A stretch of 35,847 bases of DNA from Acidimicrobiia bacterium (GTDB lineage: Bacteria > Actinomycetota > Acidimicrobiia > Acidimicrobiales > Aldehydirespiratoraceae): contig JAGWAO010000011.1 in assembly GCA_021296315.1 (NCBI GenBank), positions 53,312-89,158 of the forward strand, read 5' to 3'. This document shows, in pieces, positions 15,635 through 22,449 of the stretch. A program made the translations under genes and the position numbers. Within the stretch, counting starts at the first letter, position 1. Each line of letters starts with the position of its first letter. Under the pieces are notes generated by a model. It searched no databases, was not told the DNA's origin, and saw nothing but the letters and a program-made list of their open reading frames with translations.

Positions 15635-17077
15635 ATGACGGGCTTGGACCGGTTCGAGGCACGGCCCGGGGCCATGGATGGGTACTGGCCCTCGGCGTGG
15701 CCGGCCGAGTGCGGCGGCAACCGGCGCCAGAAGGCGGCGAGCGGGCGCCTCGACGCGGCGACGGGCGTCGCGTCGGTTGCGGCTCGGCGCAACGGTCGCT
15801 GGAACGTGATGTTCGTCGAGCGCGAGCCCGACCAGTGGTACCTGGGCGGCACCATGCCCGCCTTCAGCGGACCCGAGCCCTACGGCTGGGTGGAGCGCCT
15901 GGACCTGAGCGCGGGCGGCGCCGGCCCCGATGCCTTGGAGCCGGTGGCCCGCTCGCCCCGGCTGCCGTGCGGCAGCCACGTATGGTGCGGTTCGATCCTG
16001 GCCCACGCCAACGGAGCCGTCTACAGCGTCAACGGCTCGTACCTGCACAAGCTCGACGCCGGCGACCTGTCGGTGCTGGCCGAGCGGCGGCTGCCCGCCG
16101 ACCGCTCCCACAACGGAATGCTCGCCCTGCGAGACGGCACCATCGTCACCAAGGACCTGCGCCTCGAGGGCCAGGGCGGCACCACGCTGACCCGCCTGGA
16201 GCCGGGCTCGCTGGAGCTGGTGGGCGAACCGCTGGTGCTGCCCGAGGGCTCGATGGGCCGGATCGCGGCCGACGTTGTCGACGTCGACGGCGCGGCCGTC
16301 GAGCTGGTCTACGTCCCCGGAACCGAGCATCTGTGGCGCCTGTTCGTGGGCGTGCCGGGCCGGAACGGCGGCGGCGGGTGCGGCCTGGAGATCGATGCGA
16401 GCTGGAGGCCCCGCTACCGCACGGCCCGCGGCGACCAGGGCCTTTCCTGGGACTCGTGCCTCTCGGACGGGGACTGCTGGGTCATGGATTGCGGCGATGT
16501 CGAGTCGGTCCGGGCCATCCACACCACCGAGCCCAACGGCCGCTTCGACGAGCCGCCGGGCAGCGCGCTGTCGTGGCGCCGCCCCGCGCCGTGGTCCGGG
16601 GCGCAGCGGTTGCTGAGGTTCAGCCTGGCCGACAGCGAGGACTGCGCCGAGATTGAGCCGTTCGGCACTCCCGGCGGTGGGATCATCGCACCGCCGGTCC
16701 ATGTACCCGAGGTCAGGTCGGGTGCGGGAATGGCGATCGCCTGGGACTCGGTCAACGGCGGCCTCGCGGGGGTGGAGGTGCCGGCGGGCGCGCCGTCCCG
16801 CGACATGCGGGTTGCATGGCATCTGGACGTGCGCCCCTCGATGCAGCCGGTGGTGTATCCAGAGTCGGGCGAGCTGGTCATCAACGACTTCACCACCGGC
16901 GCCGACGGAGGACCGCCCTCCGACGACCTCGTGGTGGTGGACGTCTCAACCGGCAGCCTCGTCGATCGCGTCCCCACCGGCTCCCGGGTGGCCAACGGGA
17001 TGTTCCTCAGCGCGGCGAGCGGCCGCAGGGTCCTATACGCCAGCACCACCGCGGTAGCCGTGGCCGCCTGGGTGTGA
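15635..17077 (+). CDS. Beta-propeller-like protein, function unknown
   Basis: A 480-residue protein rich in short beta-strand-like segments with repeated W-x-x and D-x-S-x-G patterns, for example N-G-A-V-Y-S-V-N-G-S-Y-L-H-K-L-D-A, A-L-R-D-G-T-I-V-T-K-D-L and E-S-G-E-L-V-I-N-D-F-T-T-G. This layout fits a six- or seven-bladed propeller like those of quinoprotein or lactonase-type folds. It contains nine or so Cys but no haem or clear metal motif. There is no signal peptide or membrane segment at the N-terminus, which starts with ATG at 15635. It probably shares a transcript with the preceding gene. It converges on the selenoprotein gene with a nested hairpin between them. I do not recognise the family. 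Confidence 0.65.
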   Translation: MTGLDRFEARPGAMDGYWPSAWPAECGGNRRQKAASGRLDAATGVASVAARRNGRWNVMFVEREPDQWYLGGTMPAFSGPEPYGWVERLDLSAGGAGPDALEPVARSPRLPCGSHVWCGSILAHANGAVYSVNGSYLHKLDAGDLSVLAERRLPADRSHNGMLALRDGTIVTKDLRLEGQGGTTLTRLEPGSLELVGEPLVLPEGSMGRIAADVVDVDGAAVELVYVPGTEHLWRLFVGVPGRNGGGGCGLEIDASWRPRYRTARGDQGLSWDSCLSDGDCWVMDCGDVESVRAIHTTEPNGRFDEPPGSALSWRRPAPWSGAQRLLRFSLADSEDCAEIEPFGTPGGGIIAPPVHVPEVRSGAGMAIAWDSVNGGLAGVEVPAGAPSRDMRVAWHLDVRPSMQPVVYPESGELVINDFTTGADGGPPSDDLVVVDVSTGSLVDRVPTGSRVANGMFLSAASGRRVLYASTTAVAVAAWV

Positions 17078-17094
17078 CTCCTCGCCCAACGGAG

Positions 17095-17146
17095 CGAAAT
17101 TTATGTCGATAACCGCCCTAGGAGGGCAATAACTGCATCAATTTCG
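17095..17146. terminator. Nested hairpin between convergent genes
   Basis: The outer arms CGAAATT (17095-17101) and AATTTCG (17140-17146) are perfectly complementary, and an inner stem GCCCT / AGGGC (17115-17119, 17123-17127) with an AGG loop lies between them. The element sits in an AT-rich gap between two converging genes and reads the same on both strands, so it could end transcription from both sides. Confidence 0.5.
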
Positions 17147-17159
17147 GCGGGGTGGTGGT

Positions 17160-17678
17160 CTAGGAGGGGCCTACCAGGGCTTGGACCAGCTCGTCGAAGG
17201 CGGAATCGGCGATAGCCGTCATCTCGTCGTCGGTCTGGTCCTGGATGGGGTGGCGGGTCAGTACTGCTGCCGCGTCGAAGCCCAGGGAATCCGACTGGGC
17301 GGTCACCGCCGAGGCGAACTGCACCGTTGACACGAATACGCCCGGGACGCCGCGGCGCTCGATGTCGCTGATGTCGTGCACACTGCACGACACGCAGGAG
17401 CCTCAATCGGCGAGGGCCTCGATCACCGCGTCGCACTCGGTGGCGATCTCATGTCGCAGGTCCACGGGGGCGGGCTTGGTGAAGGTCGGCTTGGTGTAGC
17501 GGTTGACGGTCGCGCCGAGTCCGCTGAGGCGTTCGGAGACGCGGTCGAGGAATACGTTGCCGCGGGGCTTGGAGATGTCGAGCAGGCCGACGGTCAGGCC
17601 GGCCAGCGACTCGGGCCGGGTCGCCCGTTCCCGTGTCGCCGGGGTCTGCTCAGAGGTGGGGTCGAGGACGGTAATCAT
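17160..17678 (-). CDS. UGSC family selenoprotein with in-frame TGA (Sec92)
   Basis: One gene read through an in-frame TGA at 17405-17403; a standard gene call would split it or truncate it. ATG at 17678 has a strong GGAGG seven bases upstream. The product is 172 residues including selenocysteine at 92. Upstream of the TGA the protein reads T-V-G-L-L-D-I-S-K-P-R-G-N and ends C-D-A-V-I-E-A-L-A-D; then U-G-S-C-V-S-C-S-V-H-D follows, with the same frame and similar codon use on both sides. D-U-G-S-C is the defining motif of the UGSC family, known as selenoprotein or Cys homologues in marine and environmental bacteria. A SECIS-like hairpin lies just after the TGA. Function in the family is not established; a redox role is inferred from U-x-x-C and the thioredoxin-fusion gene 43 bases upstream. 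The alternative is a nonsense mutation. selA, selB, selC and selD are not in the window. Confidence 0.82.
17371..17393 (-). promoter_or_regulatory. Bacterial SECIS-like hairpin
   Basis: On the minus strand the arm GTGTCGTGCA (17393-17384) pairs with TGCACGACAT (17380-17371): nine Watson-Crick pairs plus one G-U, closing a three-base GTG loop. The arm begins 9 bases and the loop 19 bases after the TGA. In bacterial SECIS elements the apical loop lies roughly 16-37 nt after the UGA and carries a G at its start, as here. It lies wholly inside the coding frame. Confidence 0.75.
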
Positions 17679-17721
17679 CGGATGGCCTCCTTGAGGGGGT
17701 GAGGGTAGTCGCGGGCCGGTC

Positions 17722-19179
17722 TCAGGGCGTGATCTCGCGGGTGACCGGGTCGCTGCCTCTCGGTCCGTTGGCCCAGCCGCCGACGATGGCCGAGAACAGC
17801 CCGGCCGCGCCGCCGGCATGCGCGACCAGCAGCCCGCCGGGGCGGAACTTCGGGACCTTCTGGCCCGCTGCCGCGGGGGGCAGGCCCGCGGCGACGCCCC
17901 TGAAGCCGGCCAGCAGCTCGTCAGCGTCGCAAAGCAGCTCGGCCGACAGCTCCTCCATGAAGCGGTCCCGGCTCCAGCCCGCGTCGGCGTAGCGGGCCAT
18001 GTGCTCGGGCGACAGCACCAGCATGGCGTCCATACCGAGCATCATCCTGGGCGACACCGTCGCCTGCAGGGCCTGGGCCAGGTGCCTGGTCAGCGAATCG
18101 GGAGTGCGGGACCGCTCATCGGCGAAGATCCTCGGCGACTCTCCCGCGAACACGGTCACCGTGGATTGGTTCGCTCGCCATCCCCGGCTCTCGGCCAGCG
18201 ATGTCCACGGCGAGCCCGCCTCATCCTCGGCGAAACAGAAGCCAACCTTCGCCGGCGAGCCGAACGTGGCCCGGTCGACGCCACCGGGGTGACCGCCGCC
18301 CACATTGCGCACCACCAGTTGCAGGGCCCGGCCGATGGTCGAGTTGGCCCGGTTGCCCTGGCCCAGCGCATTGAGCCCGTGGTTCATGCCGATGCGCTTC
18401 GCCACCGGTCCGTTCACCACCAGCACCGGTCCTACGCTCATGGTGGTGGCCAGCACGCCGTGCATGTTGAAGTCGTCGGTGCAGGCGGCTTTGAGCGCCG
18501 CGATCACCACCGGCAGGTGCTCGGGCGCGCAGCCGGCCATCACCGCGTTGACGGCCACCTTCTCGACGGTGCACTCGATCAGGCTGGGCGGCACCACCGC
18601 CACGATCTCGGTCCGGTCGCGGGTCGTGCCCTCCAGCATCCGGAGCACTCTCGCCTCGGTGGGCGGCACCACGGGCAGGCCGTCGGACCAGCCCCGGTGG
18701 AACATCGCCTCCCACTCGTCCTCGAGGGAGGCCAACTCCACCCGACGGCTGTGAAGGCGCGAGCCCGAGAAGCGAACAGCAAGCTCGTCCGCGTATGCGG
18801 GATCGACGCTGAGGGATCCGCAGCCCGGTCGCCAGTCGGGCAGCCCCTCGCCCAATCCGTCCACGCCGGTGCACTGTTCCCACTCGTGGCGTGACCAGCC
18901 CACCGTTCGCTGGTCCTCGACGCCGTTAACCACCCGCACCAGTGTGGGAACCGCCTCGATGTCGTGGTGCCAGGACAGGGCTAGGTCGTCGTCGTGGCGA
19001 ACCCACTCGGCAGCGATGGGAAACTCCGGGTCGTCTTGGGTGATGACCGTCAGTCCGGCCCGCTCGTGCAGGTCGTGGAGCACGGGCGCAACCAGCTCGC
19101 AAGTGGGGCAGTCGCGCTTGACCACCGCCACCAGCCCGTTGGGCAGTGGCGGCGCCGATGACAGGTCAGGGCTCATCAT
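17722..19179 (-). CDS. Thioredoxin-domain fusion protein, selenoprotein neighbour
   Basis: A 485-residue cytoplasmic protein. The first 110 residues look like a thioredoxin domain: V-A-V-V-K-R-D-C-P-T-C-E-L with C24 and C27, a long helix, then the cis-Pro motif E-A-V-P-T-L-V-R-V near residue 80. The remaining 370 residues are a separate domain that I do not recognise by name, with W-S-D-G-L-P-V-V-P-P-T-E near 168, V-P-P-S-L-I-E-C-T-V-E-K-V-A-V-N-A-V-M-A-G-C near 200 and several Gly-rich conserved-looking stretches. Two adjacent ATGs can start it; a CACAAT box lies six bases before the second (19176). It is followed 43 bases downstream by the UGSC selenoprotein gene, so the two are probably one operon and may form a redox pair in which the CPTC site reduces the selenoprotein. 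That role is an inference. Confidence 0.72.
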   Translation of the reverse strand: MMSPDLSSAPPLPNGLVAVVKRDCPTCELVAPVLHDLHERAGLTVITQDDPEFPIAAEWVRHDDDLALSWHHDIEAVPTLVRVVNGVEDQRTVGWSRHEWEQCTGVDGLGEGLPDWRPGCGSLSVDPAYADELAVRFSGSRLHSRRVELASLEDEWEAMFHRGWSDGLPVVPPTEARVLRMLEGTTRDRTEIVAVVPPSLIECTVEKVAVNAVMAGCAPEHLPVVIAALKAACTDDFNMHGVLATTMSVGPVLVVNGPVAKRIGMNHGLNALGQGNRANSTIGRALQLVVRNVGGGHPGGVDRATFGSPAKVGFCFAEDEAGSPWTSLAESRGWRANQSTVTVFAGESPRIFADERSRTPDSLTRHLAQALQATVSPRMMLGMDAMLVLSPEHMARYADAGWSRDRFMEELSAELLCDADELLAGFRGVAAGLPPAAAGQKVPKFRPGGLLVAHAGGAAGLFSAIVGGWANGPRGSDPVTREITP

Positions 19180-19182
19180 CAG

Positions 19183-19188
19183 ATTGTG
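19183..19188 (-). promoter_or_regulatory. Candidate -10 box for thioredoxin-fusion/UGSC operon
   Basis: CACAAT on the minus strand ends 3 bases before ATG 19179 and 6 bases before ATG 19176. It is weaker than the TANNNT boxes elsewhere in the window but the same hexamer at the same kind of spacing precedes the gene at 22012. Confidence 0.35.
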
Positions 19189-19248
19189 CCAGTGCCGGAG
19201 GCCGAGCGAAAGGCGCGAGCCACGAGTGTCTGCGACGAGACGTTGGGC

Positions 19249-19296
19249 GAGGCCGTGGCCGAGCCGCCCATGAGCGCAGCGACAAGAGCAGGAGAC
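19249..19296 (+). repeat. GC-rich interspersed repeat, copy 2
   Basis: Reads GAGGCCGTGGCCGAGCCGCC, then CATGAGCGCAGCGACAAGAG. It aligns with the copy at 3932-3979 with only a few changes and short gaps. It lies in the 172-base gap between the divergent starts of the thioredoxin-fusion and flavin reductase genes; nothing else clear is seen there apart from the promoter boxes. Confidence 0.65.
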
Positions 19297-19336
19297 ACTC
19301 GACGTGACCGGCTCTTCGCGAATTCGGACTCGCTGT

Positions 19337-19342
19337 TAGCCT
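19337..19342 (+). promoter_or_regulatory. Candidate -10 box for flavin reductase gene
   Basis: TAGCCT ends 9 bases before the ATG at 19352; no ribosome binding site is seen between them. The same hexamer precedes proA. Confidence 0.4.
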
Positions 19343-19351
19343 CCGGATGCG

Positions 19352-19876
19352 ATGACCAGCGGCGACGGCGGAGGCTCTGTGGACGGGCGGGAGTTCCGCC
19401 GGGTGCTGGGCCACTACCCGACGGGCGTGACCGTAGTGACCGCGACCTGCCCCGGCGGTCCCGAGGGACTGACCATTGGGTCCTTCACCAGCGTCTCGCT
19501 GGACCCGGCGCTGGTGTCGTTCTGTTCGGGTCACGATTCCGACTCGTGGGCCCGGATGCGCGATGTCGGCAGCTTCTGCGTGAACGTGCTTGCAGACGAT
19601 CAGGCCGATCTGTCCACCACCTTCGCCAGTAAGACTGGAGACAAGTTCCGAGACGTGAGCACCAGGATCGAGGCCACCGGCGCCCCGGTCTTTGAGGGAT
19701 GCCTGGCCTGGATCGACTGCCGCGTCGAGACGATCCATGTGGCCGGCGACCATGACATTGTGGTGGGTCGGGTGGTAGCCCTCGGCACCGCCGACAGCGC
19801 CGCAGACCCTGGTGCAGCAATGAACGGGCCGCTGGTGTTCTTCAAGGGCAGCTACAGCCGGATAGTGGGGCTGTGA
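19352..19876 (+). CDS. Flavin reductase family protein
   Basis: A 174-residue protein of the flavin reductase-like, FMN-binding split-barrel family. These proteins bind FMN or FAD and reduce it with NAD(P)H, usually to feed a two-component monooxygenase, or act as flavin-bound oxidoreductases. The family pattern is clear: F-R-R-V-L-G-H-Y-P-T-G-V-T-V-V-T-A near residue 14, G-L-T-I-G-S-F-T-S-V-S-L-D-P-A-L-V-S-F near 38, G-S-F-C-V-N-V-L-A near 72 and a closing P-L-V-F-F-K-G-S-Y. No monooxygenase partner is encoded nearby. A GTG nine codons later is an alternative start. A 45-nt hairpin element and then the gamma carbonic anhydrase gene follow. Confidence 0.85.
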   Translation: MTSGDGGGSVDGREFRRVLGHYPTGVTVVTATCPGGPEGLTIGSFTSVSLDPALVSFCSGHDSDSWARMRDVGSFCVNVLADDQADLSTTFASKTGDKFRDVSTRIEATGAPVFEGCLAWIDCRVETIHVAGDHDIVVGRVVALGTADSAADPGAAMNGPLVFFKGSYSRIVGL

Positions 19877-19896
19877 GGCCCGCCAGCCCGCCAAAG

Positions 19897-19941
19897 AACT
19901 GGCAGCGTCTTGCACGCTATGCGCGCATTGTGCTGCCAAAT
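19897..19941. repeat. 45-nt hairpin element, locus A
   Basis: AACTGGCAGC and GCTGCCAAAT are separated by exactly 25 bases; the seven bases TGGCAGC / GCTGCCA pair perfectly. In reverse complement the central part shares the core TGYGCGYATRGCGTGC with the copies near 27.2 kb. It fills most of the gap between the flavin reductase stop and the carbonic anhydrase start. Confidence 0.75.
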
Positions 19942-19953
19942 CCGGGGAGTTGA

Positions 19954-20475
19954 GTGGTGGCGATCTACGCGCTCGGCGACCTCGAGCCGCAAATCGATCC
20001 GACCGCCTATGTGCACCCGCTGGCGGTGGTGATCGGCAATGTCGAGCTCGGGCCTGAGGCCTCGGTTTGGCCGTACGCGGTGCTGCGGGGCGACGACGGG
20101 GTGATCCGCATCGGCGCCCGCAGCAACGTCCAGGACGGGGCAGTGATCCACTGCACGCCCAACCATCCCACCATCGTCGGGGCCGGTGTCACCATCGGCC
20201 ATCAGGCCCATCTGGAGGGATGCACCGTGCTCGACGGCTCGTTGGTCGGCGTCGGAGCGGTGGTGATGCACGACGCCCGCGTCGGACCCAACGCCCTGGT
20301 CGGCGCCAACGCCACCGTGACCGGCGGGACGGTGGTGCCGGCCCAGGCCATGGCGCTGGGGACGCCGGCCCGTATCCGCGAGGATGCGGTCGAGCCCGAC
20401 CACAACCAGATCAACGCCGAGGTATACGCCCGGCGAGGCCACCACTACCGGGCCGAGTCGCGCCGGATCGACTGA
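19954..20475 (+). CDS. Gamma carbonic anhydrase family protein
   Basis: A 173-residue left-handed beta-helix protein of the gamma carbonic anhydrase / YrdA / PaaY group. Hexapeptide repeats of the (L/I/V)-G-x-x-x-x type run from about residue 20 to 135. The three metal-binding His positions of the family are visible: V-I-H-C near 67 and I-G-H-Q-A-H-L near 84-89. Such proteins bind zinc or iron as trimers; some hydrate carbon dioxide and others have no proven activity. The start is GTG at 19954 with GGGGAG upstream. It precedes the suf cluster by 121 bases, a gap that holds the sufB promoter region. Confidence 0.9.
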   Translation: MVAIYALGDLEPQIDPTAYVHPLAVVIGNVELGPEASVWPYAVLRGDDGVIRIGARSNVQDGAVIHCTPNHPTIVGAGVTIGHQAHLEGCTVLDGSLVGVGAVVMHDARVGPNALVGANATVTGGTVVPAQAMALGTPARIREDAVEPDHNQINAEVYARRGHHYRAESRRID

Positions 20476-20534
20476 TCCCGCCGCGGCTCCAGGACTGCCC
20501 GGGAACCGTGGCCTCGGCGGAACGGGACCGCATC

Positions 20535-20563
20535 GACTGACAGTCCGGCTGTCGCGATAGGGT
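20535..20563 (+). promoter_or_regulatory. sufB promoter region with overlapping palindromes
   Basis: GACTG-A-CAGTC (20535-20545) and GACAG-TCCGG-CTGTC (20539-20553) overlap each other and lie directly upstream of a TAGGGT -10 candidate (20558-20563). CTGACA (20537-20542) could serve as -35 but with only 15 bases of spacing. The palindromes are plausible operator sites for an iron-sulfur or iron regulator; none is encoded in the window. Confidence 0.4.
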
Positions 20564-20596
20564 GTAATCCCAAGCACCGGCCCGCCGGGAGATCCC

Positions 20597-21954
20597 ATGA
20601 CCACCGCGGACATCGGCGTTGATCTCAGTCGCTACCAGCTCGGCTGGAGCGACGAGGAGAACTACGTCTTCAAGCCCAAGAAGGGCCTCAACGACGACAT
20701 CATCACCGAGATGTCGTGGCTCAAGGGCGAGCCGGAGTGGATGCTCGACTTCCGCATCAAGTCGCACCGCCGGTTCCAGCGGCGGCCCCGGCCGACCTGG
20801 GGCGGCGACACCACCGGCATCAACTTCGACAACATCTACTACTACATCAAGCCCACCGACACTCTCGCCAACGACTGGGACATGGTCCCGGAGTCGATCA
20901 AGAACACCTATGAGCGCCTGGGCATCCCCGAGGCCGAGCGCAAGTACCTGGCCGGCGTGACCGCCCAGTCGTAACCGCGAGGACCTCGAGGCCCAGGGGG
21001 TCCTGTTCTGCGACATGGACACCGCCCTGCGGGAGTACCCGCAGCTGCTCAAGCGGTACTTCGGCACGGTGATCCCGCCCAACGACAACAAGTTCGCGGC
21101 GCTCAACTCGTCGGTGTGGTCGGGCGGGTCGTTCATTTACGTGCCGCCCGGCGTCGAGGTCGAGGCGCCGCTTCAGGCCTACTTCCGCATCAACGCCGAG
21201 AACATGGGCCAGTTCGAGCGCACGCTGATCATCGCCGACGAGGGGTCCCAGGTCCACTACATCGAGGGCTGCTCCGCGCCGACCTACTCCACCGACTCGC
21301 TGCACTCGGCGGTGGTTGAGATCATCGTGGGACGATCGGCCCGGGTCACCTACACAACCATCCAGAACTGGTCCGACAACGTCTACAACCTGGTCACCAA
21401 GCGGGCCCGGGTCGAGGCCGAGGGCCACATGGAGTGGATCGACGGCAACATCGGCTCCAAGCTGACGATGAAGTACCCCGCGGTGGTGATGGTGGGGCCC
21501 AAGGCGTCGGGCGAGGTGCTGTCGGTGGCCTACGGCGGGCCGGGCCAGCACCAGGACAGCGCCGGAGACCACCTCCAAGATCGTGTCCAAGTCGATCTCC
21601 TCGGGCGGCGGACGCACCTCGTACCGGGGGCTGGTGAGGGTCGAGGACGACGCCTACGGCTGTAAGAGCCATGTGCAGTGCGATGCGCTGATCCTCGACG
21701 AGGACTCGGTGTCGGACACCTATCCCTACATGGAGGTCGGCTCGGGCGATGCGGTGATCGGCCACGAGGCCACTGTGTCGAAGGTTGCCGACGACCAGCT
21801 CTTCTACCTCCAGAGCCGGGGCCTCACCGAGGAGCAGGCCATGGGGTTGATCGTCAACGGCTTCATCGAGCCCGTCACCCGCACCCTGCCCATGGAGTAC
21901 GCGGTGGAGTGGAGCCGCCTGATCGAACTCCAGATGGAGGGCAGCGTCGGCTGA
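20597..21954 (+). pseudogene. sufB: sufB with two frame-breaking deletions
   Basis: SufB is the scaffold of the SufBCD complex on which Fe-S clusters are built. Here the gene is split over three frames. The first part ends at a TAA (20972-20974) after A-G-V-T-A-Q, and the frame then resumes with N-R-E-D-L-E-A-Q-G at 20973. About eight to nine residues usual at this point (Y-E-S-E-V-V-Y-H-R) are missing. The second break lies near 21555-21565: G-Q-H-Q-D is followed in a third frame by [10 protein letters not shown], and the usual A-K-M-V-H-A-A-P is missing. Each break fits a deletion of about 23 bases; restoring both gives about 467 residues, normal for SufB. The remaining sequence is well conserved to the last residues (L-Q-M-E-G-S-V-G). 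It may be a true pseudogene or an assembly fault. GGGAG lies 7 bases before the ATG. Confidence 0.85.
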
Positions 21955-21998
21955 CGGATCCGCGCCGGGGTGAGCGACGCGAAGGCCCGGCGGGATGC

Positions 21999-22004
21999 CA
22001 CAAT
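21999..22004 (+). promoter_or_regulatory. Candidate -10 box upstream of Cys-rich gene
   Basis: CACAAT ends 7 bases before the ATG at 22012, with no ribosome binding site. It suggests an internal promoter that could express the genes downstream of the damaged sufB independently. Confidence 0.35.
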
Positions 22005-22011
22005 GTGAGTC

Positions 22012-22443
22012 ATGCCGATGCGCCAGGACTGCAAGTACTTCGAGTCGCGCACCTATCCCAACGGTGAGACCGTTCGCAAGTGCGATCTGGACCTGGCTCC
22101 CGAGGCTCCCTGGCGTTGCCCCGACGACTGTCCCAAGTACACCCGGCGCCTGGCCGACGTGAACTGGAGCTACGGGTCGCTCGTCACCCCCGAGACCCCG
22201 CCCGAGCCCGAGAGCCTCGGGAGCGATGACAGCATCGGGGCGCTGCTCGACGCGGCCGAGGACATCGTCAACGCGGCCGCGCCCGACGTGATCGCCGATG
22301 TGGAGGCCGAGCGTCGCAAGCGTCGACGCGGCCGCAGAGGCCGGGCCTCCAACGCCAAGCCCAAGAAGGGCAAGGGCCGCGGGCCCTCCTCCGGCGGCGG
22401 CCTGGGGGAGCGCTTCCGCAGGCGGTACCGCGGCGGCGGCTGA
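22012..22443 (+). CDS. Small Cys-containing protein in suf cluster
   Basis: A 143-residue protein I do not recognise. The first 45 residues hold four Cys (7, 24, 36, 40) spaced C-x16-C-x11-C-x3-C, the last pair in W-R-C-P-D-D-C-P-K-Y, which suggests a metal or Fe-S site. The middle is acidic (about residues 60-100), and the last 40 residues are very rich in Arg, Lys and Gly, suggesting nucleic acid or acidic-partner binding. It lies 57 bases after sufB and seven before sufD, on the same strand, so an accessory role in cluster assembly is a fair guess but only that. Confidence 0.75.
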   Translation: MPMRQDCKYFESRTYPNGETVRKCDLDLAPEAPWRCPDDCPKYTRRLADVNWSYGSLVTPETPPEPESLGSDDSIGALLDAAEDIVNAAAPDVIADVEAERRKRRRGRRGRASNAKPKKGKGRGPSSGGGLGERFRRRYRGGG

Positions 22444-22449
22444 CCACTA

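Noticed and set aside
17403-17405. Reading the TGA in the UGSC gene as an ordinary inactivating stop
   Set aside because: The residues around it are the UGSC motif and a well placed hairpin follows; a random stop would be unlikely to fall there. A genome without sel genes would reverse this view.
20597-21954. Programmed frameshifting in sufB
   Set aside because: Conserved residues are missing at each break, not merely shifted, and no slippery sequence is present.
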